From the NCBI GenBank assembly GCA_045536965.1, contig JAZSON010000028.1, positions 1-17,393 of the forward strand: 17,393 nt of DNA, read 5' to 3'. Positions 1 to 6,124 of the stretch are shown here, one piece after another. This DNA is from UBA5448 sp045536965. Its GTDB lineage: Bacteria; Bacillota; Clostridia; Oscillospirales; SIG627. Numbering within the stretch: the first letter of the stretch is position 1; each line of letters begins with the position of its first letter. The position numbers were made by a program, and so were the translations under genes. The notes below the pieces were generated by a model, which searched no databases, was not told the DNA's origin, and was given only the letters and a program-made list of their open reading frames with translations.

Positions 1-10
1 CAAGTTTCAT
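1..10 (-). CDS. 5' end of a leftward gene cut by the window edge
   Basis: Only the start is visible. The minus strand reads ATG AAA CTT (Met-Lys-Leu) from position 10 to the edge. An AAGGAGG ribosome binding site lies at 25..19, eight bases upstream, which is ideal for Clostridia and is why I call a start here. No function can be assigned. The binding site is inside a long inverted repeat (15-79), so translation may be controlled by RNA folding. Confidence 0.55.
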
Positions 11-14
11 ACTT

Positions 15-79
15 GATTCCTCCTTCGTCTTTTCGTTGTGGTTGGCAAACCCACTTCTATTTTAGACGAAGGAGGATTC
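15..79 (-). promoter_or_regulatory. Long hairpin that would sequester the ribosome binding site of the leftward gene
   Basis: Arms 15-30 and 64-79 are complementary at 15 of 16 positions, with a 33-base loop. In a leftward transcript the 5' arm contains TCCTCCTTC, which pairs with the GAAGGAGGA containing the ribosome binding site of the gene starting at 10. On the plus strand the second arm is followed by TTCTTTTTCT, so it could also stop rightward (antisense) transcription. A short repetitive palindrome that landed in the leader is the main alternative. Confidence 0.5.
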
Positions 80-109
80 TTTTTCTACTCATAGCTAAAG
101 CTTTTTGGC

Positions 110-130
110 ACCACCAGCACTGCTGGTGGT
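110..130. repeat. 21-bp perfect palindrome with one central base
   Basis: Ten-base arms (110-119 and 121-130, ACCACCAGCA and its exact complement) flank a single C. No T-run follows on either strand, so it is not an ordinary terminator. It lies upstream of the leftward gene at 10 and could be an operator or a leader hairpin. Which one cannot be decided from the sequence. Confidence 0.45.
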
Positions 131-142
131 TGATTACACAAA

Positions 143-177
143 ACAAAAACCGCGGATTAATTTTCTGCGGTTTTTGT
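143..177. terminator. Bidirectional intrinsic terminator
   Basis: The 11-bp stem ACAAAAACCGC (143-153) pairs with GCGGTTTTTGT (167-177) around a 13-base loop. The A-run on one arm and T-run on the other let it act on both strands. It separates the leftward gene at the edge from the rightward membrane-protein gene. Confidence 0.6.
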
Positions 178-185
178 GATATAAT
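177..185 (+). promoter_or_regulatory. Extended -10 promoter for the small membrane protein
   Basis: TG-A-TATAAT is a perfect extended -10 element. The -35 region at the usual spacing (157-162, TTAATT) is weak, as expected for an extended -10 promoter. The leader to the ATG at 273 would be about 80 bases. The promoter overlaps the right arm of the preceding terminator. Confidence 0.5.
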
Positions 186-272
186 GGGTCGTGTAAATAC
201 ACTGTGTATAAAGGGTTTTGCTGCGATAAAACAGAACTATAAATAAGGATTTGACAAAGGAGTGTGACACAT

Positions 273-620
273 ATGAAAAATCTAAAAAAAATAGTCGTTC
301 TGCTGACACCAGTTTTATTGTTTGCGGTTTTGCTTATTCCTTACAGTTTAGTGAATCAACGCATTATTGTCGACTGGCTGGGATGTGGTTGCCCTGTGAT
401 TGACGAGGCGGGAAACTTGGTTGAAAACAACTTTAACGCCAACGATTTTACCGCATTGTTTTGGCTGTTTGTTTCTGTTTGTGTTACAGTGATTTCAGCA
501 TTTTTATCGAGAAGAATACCAAAAGAAAAAGTGTGGTTCAAAGTTGTGTATATAGCAGGCATGCTTTTAATCTCACTTTTGATAACTTATCAATTCTGCC
601 AAATGATGATGTGGAGTTGA
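273..620 (+). CDS. Small hypothetical three-helix membrane protein
   Basis: This 115-residue protein is of no family I recognise. The start ATG at 273 was preferred over an in-frame GTG at 264 because AAAGGAG (256-262) sits 10 bases upstream of the ATG and overlaps the region of the GTG. Hydrophobic segments lie near residues 6-26, 57-77 and 90-109. The first follows a Lys-rich start (MKNLKK), so it may be an uncleaved signal anchor. A polar stretch between helices 1 and 2 contains Cys-Gly-Cys, and the C-terminal helix ends in a Met-rich tail. It appears to be a single-gene unit with its own extended -10 promoter. Function unknown. Confidence 0.7.
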   Translation: MKNLKKIVVLLTPVLLFAVLLIPYSLVNQRIIVDWLGCGCPVIDEAGNLVENNFNANDFTALFWLFVSVCVTVISAFLSRRIPKEKVWFKVVYIAGMLLISLLITYQFCQMMMWS

Positions 621-655
621 CAAATTCCAATTTATCAAGAGATGTGGAATTTGCT

Positions 656-710
656 AAAAGCCTCCCTTGTGTAAAGGGAGGTGGCACGCGAAGCGTGACG
701 GAGGGATTGT
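656..710 (+). repeat. Left arm of copy A: two consecutive hairpins and an inner GGAGGG
   Basis: Hairpin 1 is CCTCCCTT (661-668) with AAGGGAGG (674-681) and loop GTGTA. Hairpin 2 is CACGC (685-689) with GCGTG (693-697) and loop GAA. The inner end, GGAGGG at 700-705, lies six bases before the ATG of the DUF559 gene and acts as its ribosome binding site. On the minus strand hairpin 1 is followed by CTTTT, so it can act as an outward-facing terminator. Confidence 0.7.
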
Positions 711-711
711 A

Positions 712-1200
712 ATGCAGTGGAAACACAATAAAGACATTGTTCCAACCGCAAAAATGTTGCGAAAGAATATGACCAAAGAAGAAAAACACCTTTGGTATGA
801 TTTTTTGCGCACCCATCCCATTCGCTTTTCTCGTCAAAAGGTTCTCGGCAAGTATATAGCGGATTTTTACTGTGCAGAGGCAAAGCTTGTCATCGAGCTT
901 GACGGTTCGGGACACTATACCGAAGAAGGAAAGCAATATGATAAAGAAAGAACGGCTTTCCTTGAAGAATACGGATTAACAGTGGTCAGAATACCGAATA
1001 CGGAAATACATAAAAACTTTAGAAGTGTTTGCGAGTATATTGATCACCTCGTAGAACAATCCCTCAGTCGCTTTGCGACAGCTCCCTTTACACAAGGGAG
1101 CCTTTTTATGTTCATCTATGGACTGTCAATTTTCCTGACAAGAACTGACTTAATTAAAGACACCGATATTTTGTCAAAAGTAACGCAAAGGCGCTTTTGA
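712..1200 (+). CDS. DUF559-family endonuclease-like protein with a C-terminus read from the repeat
   Basis: The 162-residue product starts MQWKHNKD. Residues 1-115 match the DUF559 pattern: an N-terminal helix with RKNMTKEEKHLWYDFLR, then IADFYC and VIELDGSGHY, the D and E-x-D positions of a PD-(D/E)XK or Vsr-like nuclease fold, then VVRIPN. The biochemical role of DUF559 proteins is not established; a nuclease is inferred from the fold. The start at 712 is chosen over a GTG at 667 because 667 lies inside the repeat and GGAGGG at 700-705 is well spaced. The normal domain end is near YIDHLVEQSL. The remaining ~45 residues are encoded by the right repeat arm (SLSRFATAPFTQGSLF) and flanking DNA, ending at TGA 1198-1200. 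The natural stop therefore seems lost or absent. Confidence 0.75.
   Translation: MQWKHNKDIVPTAKMLRKNMTKEEKHLWYDFLRTHPIRFSRQKVLGKYIADFYCAEAKLVIELDGSGHYTEEGKQYDKERTAFLEEYGLTVVRIPNTEIHKNFRSVCEYIDHLVEQSLSRFATAPFTQGSLFMFIYGLSIFLTRTDLIKDTDILSKVTQRRF
1056..1102 (-). repeat. Right arm of copy A
   Basis: This is the inverted partner of 656-710, with hairpins GTCGC/GCGAC and GCTCCCTT/AAGGGAGC. It is identical over all 47 bases to 1324-1370 in copy B. About 45 bases of the outer flank also resemble the flank of copy B (both contain TGTCAATTTTCC), so the duplicated unit extends beyond the arm, to roughly 1150. Confidence 0.7.
1081..1107 (+). terminator. Intrinsic terminator formed by the right repeat arm of copy A
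   Basis: The 8-bp stem GCTCCCTT (1081-1088) pairs with AAGGGAGC (1094-1101), followed by C and five T. It lies inside the open reading frame of the DUF559 gene, upstream of its first in-frame stop at 1198-1200. Terminated transcripts would therefore lack a stop codon. Confidence 0.5.
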
Positions 1201-1220
1201 CATTGGCATATCAAACGCCT
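1173..1220. other. Two overlapping, mutually exclusive hairpins
   Basis: GTCAAAAG (1173-1180) can pair with CTTTTGAC (1194-1201). Alternatively AGGCG plus TTTGA (1189-1200) can pair with TCAAACGCCT (1211-1220). The two stems share bases and cannot coexist. An exact consensus ribosome binding sequence, AGGAGGTGA, follows at 1236-1244 without an open reading frame. No protein or RNA family is recognised. Confidence 0.3.
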
Positions 1221-1251
1221 CTGCAATTACCTTTCAGGAGGTGAAAAAAGA

Positions 1252-1377
1252 GCCTCCCCTGTGTAAGGGGAGGTGGCAGCCGAAGGCTGACGGAGGGGTT
1301 GTAAAAATAACATTTTGCCAAAGACAATCCCTCAGTCGCTTTGCGACAGCTCCCTTTACACAAGGGAGCCTTTTTTT
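1252..1377. repeat. Copy B: gene-less palindromic element with the same arms (MITE-like)
   Basis: The left arm (1252-1302) matches the left arm of copy A, with paired changes that preserve both stems: CCTCCCCT/AGGGGAGG and CAGCC/GGCTG. The right arm (1324-1370) is identical to that of copy A. Only about 21 A/T-rich bases separate the arms. It looks like an internal-deletion or non-autonomous form of the element at 656-1107. The whole unit would fold into one long cruciform. Confidence 0.6.
1349..1377 (+). terminator. Terminator formed by the right arm of copy B
   Basis: GCTCCCTT (1349-1356) pairs with AAGGGAGC (1362-1369), followed by C and seven T. It faces rightward and would stop transcription entering the 3' side of the leftward kdgK gene. 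Confidence 0.6.
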
Positions 1378-1430
1378 ACGTTCATTTTTGCCTTGTCAAT
1401 TTTCCCCGCAAGCACTGCATTTATGGACAC

Positions 1431-1469
1431 AAACGCAAAACACGGCACACCTCTTTCGAGATATGCCGT
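1431..1469 (-). terminator. Terminator of the uxaB-uxaA-eda-kdgK operon
   Basis: Read leftward, the RNA from 1469 to 1442 folds into a continuous 12-bp stem with two G-U wobbles, capped by a GAAA tetraloop closed by C-G. It is followed by GTTTTGCGTTT. On the plus strand the wobbles become C-A mismatches, so the structure is specific to the leftward transcript. It lies 84 bases after the kdgK stop. Confidence 0.7.
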
Positions 1470-1552
1470 ATTCTAAAAAACTGTCCTTTAGAGCGAAGCC
1501 CTATGCTGCATCTGTTCCTTTTTGTTTCTGTTTTGGAGATCATACCCTTTTC

Positions 1553-2575
1553 TTATCTTTGTACGCGACCGCTGCCGTCGCCGCCGGAAAGTTTTTCAAC
1601 CTCGGCAACCGACACTCTGTTGTAGTCACCCTCAACGGTGTGTTTAAGAGCAGAAGCCGCAACGGCAAATTCAATCGCATCCTTGGAGGATTTACCGCTC
1701 AAAAGCGAATAGATCAATCCGCCGCCAAACGAGTCACCGCCGCCGACACGGTCAACAATATGCAAATGATAGGATTTCGAGAAATAATAATCCTCGCCGT
1801 CATAAAGCATACCCGCCCAATCGTTATCGTTTGCCGAAATAGAGGTACGGAGGGTGATGGCCACCTTTTCAAATCCGAATTTATCGGCAAGTTGTTTTGC
1901 AACGCTCTTATAACCCTCGTGATTGAGCTTGCCGCCGTAAATATCGGTGCCTTCTGCTTCGATCCCGAATACGTCCTTGGCATCCTCTTCGTTGGAAATG
2001 CAAACATCAACATACTTGCAAAGCTCGGTCATGGCCGCTCTTGCCTCGTCTCTTGTCCAAAGCTTACCTCTGTAATTCAAATCGCAGGAGATTTTAACCC
2101 CTTTTGCTTTCGCGGCAATACAAGCCGCCTTGCAAATTTCAACCAAGTTCGGTCCCAAAGCGGGGGTAATACCCGTAAAGTGGAACCAATCGGCGCCTTC
2201 AAAAATGCTGTCCCAATCAAAATCTGCCATGGTTGCTTCTTGAATGGCCGAATGCTTGCGGTCGTAAATGCAGACAGAACCTCTTTGGGAAGCGCCTTTT
2301 TCAAGGAAGTAAATACCCACTCTGTCGCCGCCTCTGACAATTTTGGAGGTGTCGATGCCAAAATAACGAAGGCTGTCCACCGCCGCCTGACCGATGGCGT
2401 GTTTGGGCAGTTTCGTGACATATGCGCTGTCGAGGCCAAAGTTTGCAAGGCTGACCGCCACGTTTGCTTCGCCGCCGCCAAAGGTGGCCTGCATCTGGTC
2501 ATTCTGGAAAAATCTGTAATATCCGTTGGGCGCGAGTCTTAACATCAACTCGCCGAAAGTAATTACTCTTGCCAT
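1553..2575 (-). CDS. kdgK: 2-keto-3-deoxygluconate kinase (PfkB family)
   Basis: Phosphorylates KDG to KDPG with ATP in the cytoplasm, the third step of hexuronate breakdown here. The 340-residue PfkB/ribokinase fold has the N-terminal substrate motif TFGGGEANVAV (residues 31-41) and the C-terminal VGGGDSFGGG with the catalytic Asp near residue 281. Length is normal for the family. The start is taken at MARVITFGE (2575); an ATG eight codons upstream overlaps eda. GGGGGA lies 7-9 bases before the chosen start, and the gene begins four bases after the eda stop, indicating co-transcription. PfkB kinases are hard to assign by sequence alone; KDG rather than fructose or ribose as substrate rests on the eda, uxaA and uxaB neighbours. 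The C-terminal tail is Gly/Ser-rich. Confidence 0.88.
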   Translation of the reverse strand: MARVITFGELMLRLAPNGYYRFFQNDQMQATFGGGEANVAVSLANFGLDSAYVTKLPKHAIGQAAVDSLRYFGIDTSKIVRGGDRVGIYFLEKGASQRGSVCIYDRKHSAIQEATMADFDWDSIFEGADWFHFTGITPALGPNLVEICKAACIAAKAKGVKISCDLNYRGKLWTRDEARAAMTELCKYVDVCISNEEDAKDVFGIEAEGTDIYGGKLNHEGYKSVAKQLADKFGFEKVAITLRTSISANDNDWAGMLYDGEDYYFSKSYHLHIVDRVGGGDSFGGGLIYSLLSGKSSKDAIEFAVAASALKHTVEGDYNRVSVAEVEKLSGGDGSGRVQR

Positions 2576-2579
2576 TTTT

Positions 2580-3131
2580 TTATTCCCCCATCTTTTCAAG
2601 TGCTTCTTTTACAAAGAAGCTGCCGCCGATCGCGGCGATTTTATCAAATGCCAAAAATTCATCGATGTTGCTGCGATCCACACCGCCCGTCGGAATGAAT
2701 TTAATCTGCGGGAAGGGCGCGGACAACGCTTTTAAGGCTTTCAAGCCGCCATAGACATTGGCGGGGAAGAACTTAACGGTGGTAATGCCGAGGTCTAATG
2801 CCTGCATGATCTCTGTAGGGGTCACGCAACCGGGATAATACGGGATATTCTTTTGGTTGCAGATTTTTGCAACCGCCACCGAAAGACCGGGGGAAACGAT
2901 AAACTGCGCGCCCGCCATCAAGGCCTGCTCACACTGGTCGGCATTGATGACCGTACCTGCGCCGATCGACATTTCGGGATAATTTTTGCAGGCGTAGGCA
3001 ATCGCCTCTGCCGCACAAGCGGTGCGGAAGGTAATTTCCGCGCAGTTGATCCCGACACCCTTGAGGGCTTTGAGTATTTTGTCCGTTTCGGACAATTCTT
3101 TGATGACTACAACCGGTATAAATTTTTCCAT
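2580..3131 (-). CDS. eda: KDPG aldolase (2-dehydro-3-deoxyphosphogluconate aldolase)
   Basis: Cleaves KDPG to pyruvate and glyceraldehyde-3-phosphate. The 183-residue class I aldolase has the expected markers: IPVVVI at the N-terminus, Glu32 in AEITFRT, GAGTV at 57-61, SPG at 80-82, the Schiff-base Lys120 in TTVKFFPA, and the phosphate-binding PTGGV near 147-151. At 183 residues it is somewhat shorter than the usual 200-215, mainly at the C-terminus, but no active-site element is missing. The ribosome binding site AAGGAGAGAG precedes the ATG at 3131. It lies 12 bases after uxaA and 4 bases before kdgK, inside the uronate operon. It might also accept the 6-phospho-2-keto-3-deoxygalactonate isomer, which sequence cannot settle. 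Confidence 0.92.
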   Translation of the reverse strand: MEKFIPVVVIKELSETDKILKALKGVGINCAEITFRTACAAEAIAYACKNYPEMSIGAGTVINADQCEQALMAGAQFIVSPGLSVAVAKICNQKNIPYYPGCVTPTEIMQALDLGITTVKFFPANVYGGLKALKALSAPFPQIKFIPTGGVDRSNIDEFLAFDKIAAIGGSFFVKEALEKMGE

Positions 3132-3143
3132 TTTACTCTCTCC

Positions 3144-4625
3144 TTATAATGTTACGCCGTCTTTAAATATTGCAAGCTCATGCTTGTCAAGGTTTTCTGC
3201 TTTGGCCTTAACTTCACCCGATGCCAGCTTGAGGATATACCCCAAAAATGCATCGGTCAGGTCGGCCATGGATTTGTTTTCAAGAAGCTGGCCCGCATTG
3301 AAATCGATCCAGTTCTTTTTCCTGGTTGCAAGGGTAGAATTGCTTGCAATCTTTGCGGTGGGAACGGGACAGCCAAACGGTGTGCCTCTGCCCGTGGTGA
3401 ACAAGATAAGCTGTGCGCCCGAAACCGCCAAAGCGTTCGAGGCCACCAAATCGTTACCCGGCGCCTGCAAAAGGGAAAGACCCTTTTTCCTTATCCTTTC
3501 GCCGTAAGCCAAAACATCTTCAACGGGTGCCGTGCCGCATTTTTGGGTGCACCCCAGCGCCTTGTCCTCCAGCGTGGTGATGCCCCCTTCCTTGTTACCG
3601 GGGGATGGATTTTCGTCCACCTTTTCACCGTATCGCATGAAATACTTTTTAAAATTGTTGATCAAATCAACCGTTTTTTCAAATTCGTTCTCGGTGCGGC
3701 ATCTGTTCATCAAAATGGTCTCCGCGCCGAACATTTCGGGCACCTCGGTCAAAATGGCGCTACCGCCCATGCCGATGATTTTATCCGAAAGAGAACCGAG
3801 AAGCGGGTTGGCGGTAATGCCCGAAAAACCGTCCGAACCGCCGCATTTGAGACCGATGACAAGATCGCTGACGGGGCAATCTTCTCTTGTGTATCCATCG
3901 GCGATCTTTGCAAGCCCTTCCAATTCTTTGAGTGCCTCGGCAATCTCATCCTCGCAGCTTTGGGTCACGAGGAATTTCACTCTCGTTTCGTCGTATTCAC
4001 CAAGCACCTTTTTGAGCTCTTCGATGTTGCCGTTTTCACAACCGAGCCCGACCACCAAAACGGCGGCGGCATTCGGATGGTTGATCAAGCCCGACAAATA
4101 CTGTAAGGTCATGTTCATATCGTCGCCGAGCTGGGAACAGCCATAGGGATGGTTATACGCATATATGCCATCGATCCGATCGGTCTTAAACTGCTGCGCT
4201 TGCTTTTCTATTTCACAAACGATGGAGTTGACGCAGCCGACCGTCGGGATGATCCACACCTCGTTGCGGACACCCACTCTGCCGTCGGGACGCTTATACC
4301 CGCGAAAAGTCAAGGGAGCGGCTTTTTCCACCTCTGCAAAATCGGGGGTGTATGTATATTCCAGAACGCCTGCGAGATTGGATTTGGTGTTATGGGTATG
4401 CACATGCGCGCCCTTTGGAATATCGCATTTGGCATGTCCGATGGGATAGGCGTATTTGATGATGTTTTCGCCCGTCGGTATATCCTTAAGCGCAAATTTA
4501 TGACCGCCCGGCACATCGTTTAAAAGGGTGATTTCTTCACCGCTTACTTTGACCGTTTCCCCGCTTTTTAATGGGGTGACGGCAACGGCAACGCTGTCAC
4601 TCGTATGAATCTTTACACATTTCAT
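3144..4625 (-). CDS. uxaA: Altronate dehydratase
   Basis: Dehydrates D-altronate to 2-keto-3-deoxygluconate, a metal-dependent (iron in characterised enzymes) cytoplasmic step. The 493-residue length matches full-length UxaA. The N-terminal SAF-like domain (about 1-90) ends with the GAHVHTHN motif at 72-79. The catalytic domain starts at FRGYKRPDGRVGVRN (107-121) and includes the PTVGCVN region and the conserved NPSPGNKEGG..TTLEDKALG stretch. Its ATG overlaps the uxaB stop codon by one base (TAATG), implying translational coupling. Galactarate dehydratase is related, but the uxaB neighbour and full two-domain length favour altronate. Confidence 0.93.
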   Translation of the reverse strand: MKCVKIHTSDSVAVAVTPLKSGETVKVSGEEITLLNDVPGGHKFALKDIPTGENIIKYAYPIGHAKCDIPKGAHVHTHNTKSNLAGVLEYTYTPDFAEVEKAAPLTFRGYKRPDGRVGVRNEVWIIPTVGCVNSIVCEIEKQAQQFKTDRIDGIYAYNHPYGCSQLGDDMNMTLQYLSGLINHPNAAAVLVVGLGCENGNIEELKKVLGEYDETRVKFLVTQSCEDEIAEALKELEGLAKIADGYTREDCPVSDLVIGLKCGGSDGFSGITANPLLGSLSDKIIGMGGSAILTEVPEMFGAETILMNRCRTENEFEKTVDLINNFKKYFMRYGEKVDENPSPGNKEGGITTLEDKALGCTQKCGTAPVEDVLAYGERIRKKGLSLLQAPGNDLVASNALAVSGAQLILFTTGRGTPFGCPVPTAKIASNSTLATRKKNWIDFNAGQLLENKSMADLTDAFLGYILKLASGEVKAKAENLDKHELAIFKDGVTL

Positions 4626-6073
4626 TATGCCAATACCTCTTTTAATGCATCGACGGCATTTGCCATGATTTTTTCATAGAAGTAGGCAACCTGCTTGGTA
4701 AAGCCGTTATAAAGGCTCATATCCTCGCCCCAGAAATCCACATTTTTACATGCTTTTTCCACAAAATCCGCTTTGCCCACCGTGCTTGCGAAGAATTCCA
4801 AAACCGCCTTGTCGTCACGCACAACATACTCATCGCCATTGGCTCTCTTGGCGTAAAGTCCGTCGTCCTTTAAGTTATCGGAGGAATAAAATGCCAAAAG
4901 CGCCGCAAACGAGAAGGTGATCAATTTGGGAAGCTCGCCCTTGTTCTTGATATAATCCTTAAAGGAGGGCAAAACTCTGGCGCGCCACTTGGAAACCGAG
5001 TTGAGAGAAATGGAAAGCAAAGCATGGTCAAGGAAGGGATTTTCAAATCTTTCAAAGACAGAGTTTGCAAAGGCTTTGACCTCATCCAAGGGCAAATTCA
5101 CCTGCGGTACGATCTCATCCATCACCACTCTGTGGATAAAATCGCTCGTGATCTGATCGCTCATGCAATCTCTGACGATATCCAATCCGTAAAGATAAGC
5201 GGCAAGGACCGAGGTGGTATGCGCGCCGTTTAACACTCTGACCTTTCTTTCCTTGTAGGGCTTGTGGTTATCGGTGAAGATGACGGGGAGACCGACCTGA
5301 TCCAAGGGCAATTCATGGCTGATCGGCTTGTCGCTTTCAATGACCCAAAGGGCAAAGGGCTCGCCGATATCCACCAATTTATCTTCATAGCCGAGTTCTT
5401 CGCAAATCTTATCGGCATAGCCTCTCGGATACCCCGTCACGATTCTGTCGACCAAGGTGGAGCAGAAAACGTTGCATTCGCTCAACCAAACCTTAAAGTC
5501 CTCGGACAAATTCCAAATATCGGCAAGGGCAAAGACGCACTCCTTGAGTTTTTTGCCGTTATCTTCAATCAATTCAACGGGGAGAATGATCAAACCCTTA
5601 TCTTGAGCGCCCGCAAAGGCGGAATATCTTTCATAAAGGAACTTTGTCAGTTTACCGGGATAGGTAGCGGGAAGACCTTCGAAGCTGTCGTTTTTATCCA
5701 GTACGATCCCTGCCTCGGTGGTATTGGAAACGACAAAACGCAGGCTATCCAAATGAGCAAGCGCCATATATTCATCGTAATCCTCGGCGGGGTCTATGAC
5801 CTTCGAAACCGAGTTGATGACACGGCGGGCGTTGACAACCTCACCCTTTTCCTTGCCTCTGAGCAAAACGGTATAGAGATTGTCCTGCTCCTTAAAAGCA
5901 TCGAGATTTCCAAAAGAAATGGGCTTTACGATGGCAATACTGCCGTCAAAAGCGCCCTTTTCGTTTGCTATGTCGAGCATATAGTCTACGAAAGCGCGAA
6001 GAAAATTGCCCTCACCGTACTGCATGACCTTGATAGGCTTTTGGGTTTTGAGTGCTTTGTCTTTGATGTTCAT
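4625..6073 (-). CDS. uxaB: Tagaturonate reductase (altronate oxidoreductase)
   Basis: Reduces D-tagaturonate to D-altronate with NADH, feeding uxaA. The 482-residue protein belongs to the polyol-specific long-chain dehydrogenase (mannitol dehydrogenase) family. The nucleotide-binding start MQYGEGNFLRAF is at residues 17-28, and the family catalytic pattern K-x4-N-x2-H is present as Lys277, Asn282 and His285 in KVRVLNGAH. It is the first gene of the operon. The ribosome binding site AAAGGAG lies about 13 bases from the ATG, a little longer than average. Fructuronate reductase (UxuB) is a relative, but linkage to altronate dehydratase points to UxaB. The isomerase uxaC is not in the window. Confidence 0.92.
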   Translation of the reverse strand: MNIKDKALKTQKPIKVMQYGEGNFLRAFVDYMLDIANEKGAFDGSIAIVKPISFGNLDAFKEQDNLYTVLLRGKEKGEVVNARRVINSVSKVIDPAEDYDEYMALAHLDSLRFVVSNTTEAGIVLDKNDSFEGLPATYPGKLTKFLYERYSAFAGAQDKGLIILPVELIEDNGKKLKECVFALADIWNLSEDFKVWLSECNVFCSTLVDRIVTGYPRGYADKICEELGYEDKLVDIGEPFALWVIESDKPISHELPLDQVGLPVIFTDNHKPYKERKVRVLNGAHTTSVLAAYLYGLDIVRDCMSDQITSDFIHRVVMDEIVPQVNLPLDEVKAFANSVFERFENPFLDHALLSISLNSVSKWRARVLPSFKDYIKNKGELPKLITFSFAALLAFYSSDNLKDDGLYAKRANGDEYVVRDDKAVLEFFASTVGKADFVEKACKNVDFWGEDMSLYNGFTKQVAYFYEKIMANAVDALKEVLA

Positions 6074-6124
6074 GATTCAACTCTTGCTCCTTTGCATGTT
6101 TATATTTTCATTTTAATCGCTTTC

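Larger units (their letters stand above)
656..1107 (+). mobile_element. DUF559 gene cassette bounded by hairpin-bearing inverted repeats (copy A)
   Basis: A left arm (656-710) and a right arm (1056-1102) are imperfect inverted repeats of each other. They share CTCCCTTGTGTAAAGGGAG, a second small hairpin, and GAGGGATTGT at the inner end. Between them lies one DUF559 gene. I recall DUF559 genes bracketed by comparable repeats in Clostridia, but no transposase is present and I know of no established mobilisation mechanism. A structurally similar copy without a gene lies at 1252-1377. No clear target-site duplication is visible. Confidence 0.5.

Noticed and set aside
13..246. 77-codon rightward open frame at the left end
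   Set aside because: It covers two hairpins and a terminator, has no ribosome binding site and gives a low-complexity, Trp/His-rich product.
617..645. TTGACA at 617-622 as a promoter for the DUF559 gene
   Set aside because: No acceptable -10 sequence occurs at 15-19 bases; the hexamer overlaps the preceding stop codon.
622..652. 8-bp inverted repeat AAATTCCA/TGGAATTT after the small membrane protein
   Set aside because: It has a 15-base loop and no T-run, so it is too weak to call a terminator; it could be chance in A/T-rich DNA.
656..1377. The repeated hairpins as a CRISPR array
   Set aside because: There are only two inverted pairs, with one carrying a gene and the other a 21-base gap; no regular direct repeats, spacers or cas genes are present.
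1241..2542. 433-codon rightward open frame opposite kdgK
   Set aside because: It runs through repeat copy B and is antisense to a clear PfkB kinase; the apparent start lies inside the orphan ribosome binding site region.
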